NCBI GenBank assembly: GCA_004335835.1
Contig: RWJK01001624.1
Coordinates: 3,569 to 67,568 of the forward strand
Length of the DNA: 64,000 nt
Source of the DNA: Scenedesmus sp. ARA3
Taxonomy: Eukaryota > Chlorophyta > Chlorophyceae > Sphaeropleales > Scenedesmaceae
Direction of reading: 5' to 3'
Below, piece by piece: positions 12,701-25,000 of this stretch. The notes below the pieces were generated by a model, which saw only the letters and a program-made list of their open reading frames with translations, ran no database searches and had not been told where the DNA came from. The translations under genes were made by a program, and so were the position numbers. The first letter of the stretch is position 1. Every line of letters starts with the position of its first letter.

Positions 12701-14597
12701 ACGCTGGCGCCCTGACCCTCTGAGCAGGGTGACAGCTGGCGGGCAGCAGGCCAAACCGCAGCAACAGCAGCAGCAGCGAGAGAACCGTGAGAAGCGGCTC
12801 TCAGGCCCCATGGATGCTTTCTTGGTTCAAGGTGCGCAGCAGCAGCAGCAGCAGCAGCAGCAGCTGTCAGCCGCTGCGCCCAGCAGCAAGGGCCAGCAGG
12901 CGGCTGCAGTAGTGATCAAACAGGAGCCGCAGCAGCACCAGCAACAACCACAGCAGCAGCTGTCAGCTGCTGCTCCCAGCAGCAAGGACCAGACGGCTGT
13001 GGCAGTTGTCAAGCAGGAGGCGCACCAGCAGCCGCAGCAGCAGCAGCAGGTGGTGCATGCCATGGCTTCTGATGGTCCCTGCCGCCACTTCTCAGGGTCA
13101 GTTGGTGTCAGTGTGTCAGGTGTGCAGGCCCCAGCTGGGCAGCAGCAGCAGCAGCAGCCACACCAGCACGGCACATGGCAGCAGCAGCAGCACCCACAGA
13201 GCACCAGCTGGCAGCCACAGCAGCAGCAGCAGCAGCAGCAGCAGCCACAACCAGGCCAGGCTGTGAGCTGCTTGAGTGTGCTGGGCGGTGGCGTGCTCAA
13301 GCCGCTACTGCCACCAGTGCAGCAGCAACAGCAGATGTGGGCGCCACCAGCAGATGCACCAGTTAGACAAGAGCAACAGCAGCAGCAGCAGCATGGTGCA
13401 GGCACAGCTGGTGCCCCCTGCACAGCTGCAGGGCTGCCAGTTCACAGCACTGGCAGTGCAGCAGGAGAGCAGCAGGCAGCTGGTGCTACAGGTGCCGGCA
13501 AGCTCAGTGCTGCTGCTGCTGCTGCTGCTGGCGCTGTTGATCCTGCAGCACAACGGCGCAGCAGCTCACCAGCAGCAGCGGCCTGTGTTGCTGATGCTGC
13601 TGGGTGCTCAGCAGTTTCTGGCAAGACTGGACACAACAGCTGGCCAGCACCAGCACCAGCAGCCGCAGCAGCAGCAGCTGGGGTTGTGCAGGCAGCAGCT
13701 GGCAGCAGCAGCAGCAGCAGTTTGGCAGTCAGGGCTGAGCAGCTAGGGCTGGGGCTGAACCTGCTGCAGCAGTGGGTGGCTGGTGACGTGGCAGCCATGC
13801 AGCAGCAGCTGCAGGCGCAGGGCGTTGCTGATGGGGCTCAGGGCCACAGCCTGCTGCAGGTGAGGCTGGCTGCTGGCCTTGTAGGCAGCAGCAACATGCT
13901 TCACATGCGTGGTTTAGCACCTGTGGATCTATCACTTCTAACAATCAACTGCTGCTGAATAGATGTAACACTCGTCACTGACGCCTTGATTTTGGCCTCG
14001 TGTCCATCCGCACCTGCACCTCCTGCTGCCTTCAAAACCTTTACAGCTGGCCTGCTTTGGCATCATGGCAGCATTCCAGCTGGCTGTGGAGCACTGCCAG
14101 CAGCAGCAGCAGCAAGGCGCAACCCCACACCAGCAGCAGCAGCAGCAGTGTAGCCAGCTGTCCAGCTTCTGGCCGGTGTGGCACAGCTACCTGCCCTCAG
14201 GCCTGCTGGCAGCAGCAGCAGCGGCGGAGCAGCAGCTGCCGGGCCAGGCTCAGGCCAGGCTGGCAGGGCCGCTGTCAGGCCCCTGGCTGGGGGTGATGGC
14301 TCAGCGCGGCCTGCTGGAGAACTTGCAGAGCATGGCTGAAGCATATGATGAGGTGCGTGCTAGGCAATGCAGCCTGTAGATGTGATAGATTGTCACATTT
14401 GGTGGGGTGTTCATGTTTTGTGGTGAGCTGGCCATACGCAAGGGACTGTTCAGGTTGCTCAAGATTGCTAGCTGTCTGTGCAAGACACTGCATGCTGATG
14501 TTATGGTGTGCTGGTGATGCTTGCAGGCACTTGACGTATATACAGAGCAGCATGAACAGCAGCAGCAGTTACAAGAGCAGCGACAAGCACCACAACC

Positions 14598-14630
<33 letters not shown>

Positions 14631-14916
14631 CTTTGAGCAGGTTCAGCAGGGGCAGGCTCAGTGGCCGCAACAGCCATGGCAGCAGCAGCGGCCACACAAG
14701 CAGCAGCAGCAGCAGCAACCACAGCAGCAGCAGCAGCAGCAGCAACCACAGCAGCAGCAGCAGCAAGGATGCCAGCAGCCTAACACCCACATGTGGCAGC
14801 AGCCACAGCAGCAGCAGCAGCAGCAGTTTTCGAACAACCACGCACAGAAACTGGCAAATCCGCAGCAACTTCCCCAACATACAGGTGGCCGAGAAGTTCC
14901 GCGCGTGGCAAACACT

Positions 14917-14953
<37 letters not shown>

Positions 14954-15161
14954 GGCATGCTGGCCCCGGTTCCAACGCAGCAGGTGCAGGCAGCAGACGA
15001 ATGCAAGCTGGGGCAGCTGCTGGCCCAGGCAATGCACCTCCGACTGTCCTGCAGATGTCGCAGAATGCACGGCAGCCAAAGCGTGCATACACTGGCAGCA
15101 AGACAGCGCAGATGGCTCAGAAGCGCCGGCAGCAGGCGGCTGTGGTCGGCGGGGCTGCGGC

Positions 15162-15196
<35 letters not shown>

Positions 15197-15288
15197 GACG
15201 GCCTGTCTCATCCAGCAACGGCAGCAAAGGCTCTGCGCAGGCCACTGTCGTTCCTGCAAGCAGCGATGATGACGACGACTTTATGTAG
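6988..15288 (+). CDS. FANCJ: FANCJ/BRIP1-type Fe-S DEAH DNA helicase with long Q-rich tail
   Basis: XPD-family 5'-3' DNA helicase, predicted nuclear, for interstrand-crosslink and G-quadruplex repair. Exons: 6988-7476, 7694-7744, 8046-8189, 8397-8543, 8857-8918, 9160-9283, 9462-9563, 9779-9887, 10138-10417, 10628-10859, 11072-11263, 11451-11603, 11745-12035, 12261-13859, 14047-14352, 14527-15288. All junctions close in phase, giving 1680 residues; a small exon near 9345-9400 may be missed. Walker A is EAPTGCGKT (56-64). Fe-S cysteines lie in SRPHYC, GECEKLL, GCAYKK and ACPYFAAR. The DEAH box is FDEAHNIED (about 287-295). Motifs SGTLSPLDSFSGELG, LLFLPSYSLMDKLRERW, GIDFADGNAR and AVGRCIRHRLDYGA match FANCJ better than RTEL1 or DDX11 (for example WCLNPAV, PFPNVKD). 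About 825 residues of poly-Q/Ala/Ser tail follow the core. Confidence 0.92.
9733..9778 (+). repeat. (CTG)n tract at a FANCJ 3' splice site
   Basis: Fourteen to fifteen CTG triplets run directly into CTGCAG at the acceptor before the exon at 9779. Shorter CTG tracts precede the acceptors at 9160 and 9462. Confidence 0.92.
11240..11384 (+). repeat. Duplicated exon edge with donor in a FANCJ intron
   Basis: The 3' end of the exon ending at 11263 plus its donor and the first intron bases (11240-11284) recurs at 11340-11384, exactly 100 bp downstream, with few substitutions and no gaps. Both copies read KLRERWK followed by GTGCGCTGCATTGGT. The second copy is a ready-made alternative donor inside the intron. 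Confidence 0.8.
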
Positions 15289-16172
15289 CGCGGCAGTTTG
15301 GAAGCAGCAGTTGCACTCGCTCTCCCTGCTGTTTGTAAGACGTTTGTCCCATTTTGACCGGTGCTGCCCAAATGGTATATCATGCTCAAGGCGCAGTGGC
15401 GTCGCAGTTGAGAAGATTGATCCTGGCGCTCTCTGCATGCGACTAGCATTTTCAAGATGCATACTGTCGTTGTATGCCGCAACCGGCAGCAGAGGTCTGT
15501 TAACATGGAGCTTTTCTGTGGCATGGGCCATGTGTCATGCTGGGCAGCAGTGCTGAGTGCCACGTACAGTATACAAGCAATAGCTCCTCTCTCTGCACGA
15601 CTGTCTAACTGGCAATGTGCAAGGCAACTGTAATTGCACTACCTGGTGCTGCATGTACTGCGGCGCTTCCACTGGTGGCACTAGCACCCGGGTGCCTTGG
15701 ATGATAGTAAAATCAATGCACGTGCGTCCCTCATCAACTCGCTCATCAACATCAAAATTTTACCAATCCAGCCACAGCAACAACACACAGAAAAGCGGAT
15801 GTCTACTGCTGCTGCTGTCTGACGATCAGCCAACGGCAAAGGGTGCAACCACTGGTGTACCATATAGCTGTGATAGACAATTTCAACTGCAACATAACAC
15901 ACCATCTCCTGCCTGGACTCCAGGATCAGTGATAGAATCATCCTACATACAAACACTACAACACTGGCTTGCACCTGCCTGTGCCATCTGTACAGATGTG
16001 GCTGCGCCTCAGCATTGCTGCTCACACCTTGCCTTCTACCACACGCAAACAGCCCAAACACGCAAGTACATTGCTGTTACAGTCATTTACAAGGGATGGA
16101 GATACAGTAAAGCCAAGGCACCAACGCTGGAGGGGAATCCCCTACAGTTGATGAACAGTGCCAGCAGCCCGC
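15289..16172. other. Convergent 3' intergenic region
   Basis: The FANCJ and NPC2-like genes converge here, so this 0.9 kb should hold both 3' UTRs. I see no supported coding exon, RNA gene or repeat array. Confidence 0.5.
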
Positions 16173-16762
16173 CTAGAGCCAGCGGCGCAGCAGCCTGCGC
16201 GCAGCTGCAGGCAGCTCCGAGATGCTGAGGCCCTGGCTGCCCTTCTTGGCGCTGCTCCAGCTGCTGGGCAGGAACTTCTGCACGAAGCTGGGCGGCAGCC
16301 TGCAGCAGCAACAGCAGTGGCACACAGGTCGAACGGTGATTGCGTGACATGCCGCCCACCACAAGCCCCTTGCAGGTGCATGGCGACAGAACAAGTGCAC
16401 GTGCACGCGTGCATTGCGACTCTGGATCAAACACAGGGAATGCAGTGAGCCAGCATGTCTATGGGTCTTTGTAATTGTTTTGCAACTGGGTTGGCGGACA
16501 CAGTCTTTTGAACAGCATTGTATGCATGGCAGGCAGAAGGCAAGCCATGAAACAGTTTCCTTGCATAGCAGCTGTGACAACTTTCACAGCACTTGCTGCC
16601 CCTAACACGTGGTGTCTTGCCATGCAATACAGCTGCTTGGCATGCCTGGCACAGCTGTGCAGGCAGAGCGAGGCGCCACTCACATCTCGAAGTGCACCAC
16701 CACACACATCAGCTCCTCATTGTCCACGCCCCTGGCAACCACCTGCACGTCATAGTCACCCT

Positions 16763-16794
<32 letters not shown>

Positions 16795-17519
16795 GGCAGC
16801 AGCAGCAGCAGAGGCAGCATATGGTGTGGCTATGAGACCACAGGCATATCATGCAGGTTGTAAGTCGACCTGCGGTGTGTTAATGCGTACGCTACTAGCA
16901 CAGCTGATTGCAAGTTGCCAGCTTGGCAGCACCTGCAGTACCTGCTTTTCAAGCCGCAGCTTGAAGGGTGCCACGACTGCATGCATGCAAAAACAAAGCA
17001 TCATGTAACTTTCATTGTGCTCAATTTACACAGTTCACACATCAGTTCAAACAACTGTCACAGCTGCTTACAGGTGGAGCAATTGGTGGTAGGTCCTGCA
17101 CGTAGGTGATGTCCAGGGGGCCTGTTTTGATTGGGCAGGTGGTCTTGCTGCACAGGTCATCGACCTCCTCATAGATTTGGGTTCCCGCAAAGGACACGTT
17201 GATGCTGATCAGGCCCGAGGGCACGTCGTGCACTGCAGGTGGTGATGCACAGGTTCCAGCACAACAGAGTTGGGTGGGCACAAGCTCGAAGCTTCACAGC
17301 AGGCGTTGTACACGCCGAGGCACACCCAAACCACTAACCTGCATTTCCCTTGATTTTGAAGACCACCTGACCGCCTGCTGCGGGTGGATCCGGCACTAGG
17401 TCTACGTGGTCGGGTATGAAGGGAACTTTGTCCGCATCGCATGGCTCCCACGTGAAAGCACGGCAGCTAAGCACACCCCCAAGCAACAGCACCCAAGACA
17501 GCAGAGCAGGGGTGCGCAT
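16173..17519 (-). CDS. Secreted ML-domain (NPC2-like) lipid-binding protein
   Basis: Predicted lumenal or secreted sterol/phospholipid-binding protein of the MD-2-related lipid-recognition family. Four exons on the minus strand (17519-17339, 17232-17072, 16760-16684, 16299-16173) close in phase to 181 residues. The start ATG at 17519 opens a signal peptide (MRTPALLSWVLLLGGVLSC), followed by the first ML strand with the first cysteine (FTWEPC). The middle contains LISINVSFAGTQIYEEVDDL and then CSKTTCPIKTGPL, the conserved cysteine pair and CP(I/V)K motif. The next exon, GDYDVQVVARGVDNEELMCV, is the typical ML C-terminal strand pair with its last cysteine. A 40-residue basic extension after HFEM is unusual for the family. 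It is divergent from the phytol kinase gene. Confidence 0.85.
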
Positions 17520-17908
17520 GCTGCTCACAGGACGAAGGACTGCCAGTGTAGTGCTTGTGAAAGAAACAAGACACAGATCAGCACGCTGGAGCCGCAAGCG
17601 TACACCAGGAGAAGATGGTCACACAGACACCTGCACAAACTACACAGTGTAGTTAGCCACAACCGAGCTCGCCCAGCAGGAGTTCCTCCTGTGCTCCTGT
17701 ACCACAGCACAACCCAGTGACACGTCAGTAACAAGGAGGTTGCATGCCCGCAACCATTGGGGATGGCTGCCACTATGAGGAGTTTAATGATTTGTTTGCC
17801 TTGCTTGGGGGCTGGCAGCAGTCCAGCTACCCTCTGCTGTTTCGAAGTATTCGCAACAATTGCGACACACGCATAATTGCAACCTCGTTTTGCAAGTTAA
17901 CCGTATCC
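17520..17908. promoter_or_regulatory. Short divergent promoter region
   Basis: 389 bp separate the start codons of the NPC2-like and phytol-kinase genes, which point away from each other. This is likely a shared or bidirectional promoter. I found no clear TATA element. Confidence 0.35.
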
Positions 17909-19634
17909 ATGTCCACAATGATGCTGTCTAGAGGCCTGAGCGTCAGCTGCGGGCCGCTCAGGGCAAGGGCGGGATCTTCATTGCCATGCTGCAGCCTGCT
18001 GACGCCAAGCCACGAAAAACGGCATGCTCAATTGGCTAGATCCAGCTTAACGGTACAGCCGCTCGGCTTAAGGCAGCCACCTCAATCATGTAACACGGCT
18101 CCACGACAGCAGCAGCAGCAACTGCAGCAACAGCAGCAGCCTAGGCAGCAGGTCCGTGCGTCAGCTCTACCTTTTGTGAATGCAGCAGCACAAGCAATAC
18201 CGCAATGGGACCTGCTGTGTGGCGTCGCAGCTGCGGTGTGCTCCATCGCGTGGGTCAAGATATTTGACAGGCTTAAGAGGGCTGGCGTCCTGGAGCAGGT
18301 GTGGCAACGTGCTCTTGCCTCCATGCCCTGCATGCATGCTTGCAGGATGGTGAGTTTTTTACCTATTGTTTTAAAATGTTGATTGATGTCACAAACTTCT
18401 CACCGCTTCTGCAGAAACTGTCTCGCAAGCTGGTGCACATCACCACAGGCCCGATCTTTGTGTTGACCTGGCTGTTCTTCAGGTGCGAACAGCATAATCG
18501 GCAGCAGACGTGCATGCAATAGTCACACCCATGCAACGTGAGTTAGCAGCTCAATAACAACTGTGTCGGCTGCTTTCCGCATGAGTGACGCCAAGCAGCG
18601 CAGCAGGTCAGCACCCGTAACGGCTGTGTTGTCGCAGTTACTCCAGCATGCACAACCTGACACCATGCTTATCAATTGTAGCTGACAGTATGCTGCCTGT
18701 GCTTTGTTGTGTTGTGCAGTGATGCTCCGTACGCACGGTTCATTGCAGCTGCTGTGCCATGCCTCAACGGCATCAGGTGTGTTCCTGCAGCCCAGGGTGT
18801 CACCTGCACTGCAGATGCAGCCATCGAATGTTGCATGACGGGCTTCAGCTTGCAGGAAAGCTGTGATTTGAAAATAACGCCACACACTCTGCTCTGTTTT
18901 TTACCACTGTCAATCTGAGGGGCGTTATTACCAGCTCTGTTGCCAGCAGTACATGGCAATCAAGCAAAACATTACATGCCTGTCAGCACTCCATACCCGC
19001 ATGTTGAAACACAGCCTAGCCCCTCACCAGCTGCACACTGACACAGCTTGGCGCTGCATCTTCCTGCAGGCTGTTAGCTGTCGGCTCGGGCCTGATTTCA
19101 AACCCGGGCCTGGTCAACTCCATGAGCCGCTCAGGAGACAAGGCAGAGCTGCTGCGGGGCCCGCTGTACTACATCGCAGTGCTGGCTGCAGTAACGGTGC
19201 TGTTCTGGCGCGACAACCCTGCAGGAGCCATCACAGTCAGCATGATGTGTGGCGGAGACGGCCTCGCAGATATCGTGGGCCGCAGGTTTGGCACAGGGAA
19301 GCTGCCCTGGAACAGCAACAAGTCCTGGGCGGGCAGCGCCGCGATGTTCTTTGCAGGCATGGCCATGGCATGTGGCTACTTCTGGCTGTTCTGCAGCCTG
19401 GGCTATTTTGAGTGCTTCCCGCTGCAGCTGGTGCTGCCGTACCTTGCAGTGGTGTGTGGGGCATGCACGCTGGTCGAGTCGCTGCCGGTCAACTCCTGGT
19501 TTGATGACAACCTGAGTGTGCCGCTGGTGGCGGCTGGCGTGAGCATGCTGGTGCTGCCGCTGGCGGCTGCTGCTGCACACGGCTGCAGCCTGCCGCAGCA
19601 GCAGCACGTGCTGCAGATGCTGCACATCGGCTGA
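17909..19634 (+). CDS. VTE5: Chloroplast phytol/farnesol kinase (VTE5/FOLK family)
   Basis: CTP-dependent polyprenol kinase that phosphorylates phytol released from chlorophyll, feeding tocopherol synthesis at the plastid envelope. Exons 17909-18298, 18415-18482, 18720-18776 and 19070-19634 close in phase to 359 residues. The first about 75 residues are Ser/Arg/Gln-rich and look like a plastid transit peptide. Family motifs: KLSRKLVHITTGPIFVLTW (exon 2), DAPYARFIAAAVPCLNGIR (exon 3), then in exon 4 SGDKAELLRGPLYY, MMCGGDGLADIVGRRFG, KLPWNSNKSWAGS and VESLPVNSWFDDNLSVPL. Several membrane helices are visible. ATGs at 17909, 17918 and 17921 are all possible starts. VTE5 and FOLK cannot be told apart from motifs alone. 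Confidence 0.9.
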
Positions 19635-22041
19635 GCGGTGGCCCATGGGTGTGACGGTGGTGTGGCTGTCTTTGTGGGCTTGTTGGGGGAGTGACGGGAG
19701 CCAGCAGCAGCAAGCAGCGATGTTCAGCCAAGAGCGCCATCGCTGCTGCGGCCTGCACCATGCAGCGTCAATGCGTGCAGAGGAACAGTGAGAGTGTGTG
19801 TGCGATCATCAAATGGGAGTGTTTGGGCGGTATTCGAGTGTGCTTTGCAAGGCCGTGTGGGCGTCTGCGCCTGCCGGCTGCCTACTGCTATTGCCTGTGG
19901 GTGTCTTTGCGTCTGTGTCTGTATCCGGCAGGTTCCTCAATCAATGGTGGTGGCGGCACTACCAGACTAGAACAATATTAGGCAGATGCTTCAGTGGTGT
20001 GAGTGGTGTTAGTAGCTGTAGCGTGTGCGCTGCCTGCTTTTTTCACAGCTATGTTGCTGTCCGACAGGTGTGGCACATCACATCCCGTGTCCTTGCAAGC
20101 GATGTATGGAACCATGCGTGGTAGGGGTGGTGCCATTGACCCAGCATGAAGCGCGTGTGTGGACCTTACCTTACTGTTTTCAGGGGCAGCTTCCTTGGTG
20201 CTTGCTTTGCTTCAGCTGCACGGGCGTGCATGTGTGCTGCTGTCTGAAGCACATTTGCTTGCGCAGCATGTTTTTTTGGCTGGATATGCTAGCTAGGTAG
20301 ACTGACAGCCTTGCTGCATGCCTCACGGCCCTTGCTGAGTGTGTATCCTGCAGCAGCTAGCCGCCGTTCCACTGCTGCCTGGCTGGTTGCTGTTGCAGGT
20401 GTGTATGTTAGGACCCTAATCCAGCTGGCCGTTGTTGATGGGCCATGCTGCATTGTCTTACTCACTTTAGGTGGCGTGGTTTGCATGTGCGTGGGCTCTG
20501 CACTTATGACAGCCGCTTTTCAACACTCGCAGCTTTGCCCGGCAGACATGTGCAGACCGCTGTCGCTGCTTGCGGTCGGTGGGTTTCTCCAGGGCTCCTT
20601 TATTGTTTCATCTGGCTGCTTGCAATTTTTACGCGCAAGCAGGCAGGCCTGTTTTGGCTGATACCGTGCACACGCGGGCTTTGATGGTGATGCGCGCTGT
20701 GCTTTCTGATGATTTGCCTTGCACAGGCCTTTAGTCTGCAGCCGGCACAGCTGTTGTGTTGACCACATAGAAATAGATGTGGTGAACAACGCTTACTGCA
20801 GCTGGTAAGCTTAAGCAGCATTGTATGCTGCTGGTCAGCGTTCAGGTGTGCTGGCGTTTTGCTGCAAGTGCTGGTTGTGCTGCGTATTGAACAGCGGTGT
20901 GCATCTGGTGTTGCTGGCGTTCTTGCAGTGGCGTCTACACCAGGCCTGCGGAGTTCTTTGTTTGTGTGAATTACTCTGTGTGCTGACCAGATGCATGTCG
21001 ACTGCTGATCAGCAGGGCCTTCTTTTGAATGGCTGTGGAGAGAGGTGCGTTAAAGGTGTACATCTGACCTCCACCTGTTTGACAGTCAATAGCAGCTGCT
21101 GTTGAGTCTGCAGGCTCGTGGCGTACCAAACGCCGTTTTTAAACACCATTCGCACCAGCAGTGAGTGCTGGCATATGTCCCATGTCTTGTTGCCTGCATT
21201 CACCTGGAGCCGCCTAGCAATGGGCACTGCCATTGCAGGGGCTACGCATGCCGAGTTCTTGTGTGCTGGCTGCTTGGTGTGTCAGCTGTATGATGGTTGC
21301 AGACATGCAGCCTGCATGATTTCATGCTGGTTGTAATAGCACGAATGTATACTGCCAGTATACATAGGAGCAGCGCTCCTGGATTGGTTGTGTGCGGCAT
21401 TGATAGGGTGGTTGTTTTGGTGGTGTCCAGTGATGCTTATGCGATGCGGCAAGCTCTCTGAAGGTAAAGTTGTGGTTTGCGAACGCACCAAAATACATAT
21501 GATAATACATTACTCAAGGCTAAGAATCTTGCTGGGGTTTTTGGACACGAAGTGAGGGGTCCAGTACTGGTCCATAGCTCTGCTCGCAGCACTAGCCGTG
21601 CGTGTATGCCGAGCCCGCTGCAACAAGTACCACTCCTTTGAAAGCGCTGTCTATTCAGCCGTTGACCGAAATAATGCTGCTCACTGTTGAGATGTAAGAC
21701 GAGCACTTCACACTGCAGAGCGAGTGTGAAGCGGTTGTGAACACCGCGGACGCTGGTGCTCTGCTGCCGGGTCCGATAAAAATTGCTGTAAAGTACACGG
21801 TGTTTGCAACAAGCTAAGCATCCAACGGTCATACCTAGTCCGAACAAAAACCTGCCAACGCAGCAACTCACGGTCGCTTCAGTATCAGCCCTCAAAGTAT
21901 CCGCACATTGATTGTTTTGTCCCCATCAAACCTCCTGCCTGTGGAGCTCTGCACGCTGACCGCTGTGATAGCCCGCACTGCCAGCAAGGACCTGTGCAAG
22001 CAATCAGTCGCCTCGCCTGTACTTCAATAGTCTGTTTGCAG
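19635..22041. other. Long T/G-rich intergenic region
   Basis: 2.4 kb between the phytol kinase stop and the permease start. It is T/G-rich over 19.7-21.3 kb, as expected of a long algal 3' UTR. No open frame here has recognisable protein character, and I see no RNA gene. Confidence 0.45.
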
Positions 22042-25000
22042 ATGGATCCGTTGAATGCTCAAGATGACGAGGGAGTGCTGCGGTCCCTGGGCTACAAGCA
22101 AGTGAGTTGAGCGACAGCCTTCTGCCAGCCCGCTCAGGGCTCACAAGCGTACATAACGGCCGCACATGCATTGACAACAGTCTTGTTTAGTGAATGTTGT
22201 CCCTGCAGCTTGATGTCTTGTGTCTGCGGAACTCAGTGCAGTGTACTCTCTTCTGTCTTGGTTCCTGCAGCAGTCGGGTCAGCATGCTCTCACGTGCGAT
22301 CCGTGGCTCACATGCGCTGCCGTTTTGATGCATGCTGTTGCAGGTACTCCACAGAAGCTGGGGTAAGCTTGCTGCTGCACGGCAGCGGCAGCAGAGCGGT
22401 TTGCAGTGTGTGGGGCTGCCACTCAGCGTTGTGGCTCGTCAGCTCAACAATTCTGTGGTCTCCTGCAGGCGCCTTCACCACCACCACAATCACCATTTCA
22501 GCAATGTCTGTGCTGACCAGCATCTCAGGTGCGGATGTTGCACAAATGTGCACCACTGACTGCAGCAGCCACGGCAAACCCTACTAGGGTTTGAGCTGCT
22601 CGCTCCAATTTTTTTTCTGCCAGCACTGCCAGCAACTGCAAGCACAACCCGTCAAAACACGCCTCAGCAGTCATACTTCGGAGGATATTGATGCCTCGAC
22701 CTGTTCTTGCATTCCCTTCGGCGCCTTTACTTGTTCTGTCACCGCGTGCCTGCAAACCTCCTCCTGGGCGCTGCACCCCTGTGCCAGCTGCTTTCAATCT
22801 GCTGCATCTGACCTCACGCCTGTGCCGGATGCCGCCCATTACTGTTCCTGCAGCGTCCTTCGCCACTGGGCTGACGTACGGCGGGCCTGCTGTGTGCATC
22901 TGGGGCTGGCTGGGTGTCAGTTTCTGCATGCTGTGCATCGCGCTGGGCATGGCTGAGCTCAGCAGCGCCTACCCCACCAGTGGGGGCATGTACTACTGGC
23001 AGTTCAGGCTTGCAGGACGGACTTCAGGGCCCTTTGCATGCTGGCTGACAGGTGCGTGTTTGCACAAGCAGCGGAAGAAAAAGCAGAAGCAGAAGCAGGC
23101 AGCAGCCAGTGGTGTTTGCAGTGCACGGCAGCGTGCTGGACGTCGCCCCTGGTTTGCCGGCAAAGAATGGAATCCATGTTTATGGTGGACGGGCAGAGAC
23201 ATGCAAAGGTTGATGTGGCATGCACGCTTCGATGCCGGCGAACAGATACAGCTGCATTGACCACTGTGCAAAACGCATTGCCGATGTGCTGTGGTGTCCT
23301 GCAGGCTGGCTGAACCTGCTCGGCCAGATTGCTGCTGTGTCTGCGGTGGCATTCCTGTGCTCCGGCTTGATTTCCACTATGGCAAGCATGGCTAGCACAG
23401 TAGGAGGTGCTGAGCACATCACATTCACGCCCGCACAGGTGAGGGCAGCGCTGCATGGGAGAGTGCAGCAGCTGCAGCGTAGCAGGCAGCTGTGCTGCTG
23501 GCCTCCACCCCTTGATACTAGGCCGATATCTCGCAGCGCCTTGGTCGTTGCAACCTGCAAATGGCAATCACGTTCGTTCTGCGTCCCCGTCTGCTGCGGC
23601 GTGTCACTGGCGCATACAGCCTGTTACCAACTTCCCTTTGGTGTCAGCGGCGCTGCCTCTTTCCTAACCCATATCCTGCTTTGTTTGGTCAACTCTTGGT
23701 CAAACTGCTGCTGCTCCCTGTTGACTTGCAGGACCTGGGCATCTACGGCGCTGTCATCTTCCTCGTGGCTCTACTGAACAGCTGCGGCCTGCGTGTGCTC
23801 ACACTATGCACGCAAGCCGGCGGCATGTTCCACCTTGCAGGAGTGCTGCTGCTGGTGCTCATCGTCCCGCTCATGGCAACAACGCACCAGCCTGCCAGCT
23901 GGGTGTTTGGGCACTTTGAGTCGGCGCAGGCGGAGTCTGTGGGGATCACAAACTACTTCAACATTGCGATTCTGGGGCTGCTGCTGCCAGCGTATTCATA
24001 CACCGGCATGGATGGGCCGTGCCACATGAGTGAGGAGGTTGAGGGGGCCTCCATGCACCCTCCCAAGGCCATCCTGCACGGCTGGGCAGTGATGTTTGTT
24101 GGAGGTGAGTCGTTGTTGTTTCAGCGGACTGTTTGCAGCTGCTTCCACAGTGCGCTGCACAGTAGTCTGTGTTGAATGCCTTCAGCATGTTGCGCTGGTT
24201 GTATTCAGGGAGTTGCTGTACAAGACAGGCGAGCAGCAGACAAGTGGCAGCAGCTGCGGCCTGCTGATTAGCTGCAACATCAGCATGCTAAAGCTCTGAG
24301 CATATCTGCACGCACAAGGGCAGGTGCATGCGCACAGGCATCACTTGGCAGCGCCAACAGCTGATGCTGACGCCTAGGATGCTGCTGCTGTCCTGCAGGG
24401 CTGTCACTGATCATCAGTCTGCTGTTCAGCATCACGGTGGGTGGCACTGACTGCTGGCCATGCATGACAGCGCAGCAGCAGCAGCTGCTGCAGCAGACAC
24501 ACACCTCCGACCACAGCAGCACTGGCTCTTAAGCAAGCCTCGTATCAGCTTCAGCTGCTTTTGCAGTATCCAAATAAGCACCCAAGGACGCCCGTGTTTG
24601 CTCTGCCTCTAAGCTGTGCCTGCCATGCAACGCCAATCCACACCTCTTAACATCCAACATCAACCACTTGCCCCATCTTGCTTCACCACACAACAGAGCA
24701 TCGAGTCCGTCCTGAGCGAGGACTCTGCATCAGGCGGCAACGCTGTCGCGCAGATCATGTATGACGCAGCGATGCAGCGCTTTGGCACGCCTCATGTGGG
24801 CGTGGGCTTGATGGCTGTCATTATCGTGGGTGTGTTCTTCTGCAATGTGGCAACCATGACCTATGTATCCAGGTGAGACGCAGACACAGCATGAATCAAG
24901 TCGCTAGATATCCCCTTCTTCTGATGGTGGCCTTGCGCTGCACTTTGCAAATGTCTAAGCTTTACACCTGATGTAACAAGCAACAAGCAATCTTATGCTT

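Noticed and set aside
12827..13423. 198-codon minus-strand frame with poly-Cys
   Set aside because: Antisense shadow of the poly-Q part of the FANCJ tail.
14345..15556. 403-codon plus-strand frame overlapping the FANCJ tail
   Set aside because: It is a second frame through the same CAG repeats (poly-Ser). The frame chosen joins in phase from the upstream exon and ends in an acidic terminus.
21437..21895. 152-codon minus-strand frame upstream of the permease
   Set aside because: Composition is not biased toward a fold, no family motif, no in-phase neighbours; it lies in a likely promoter region.
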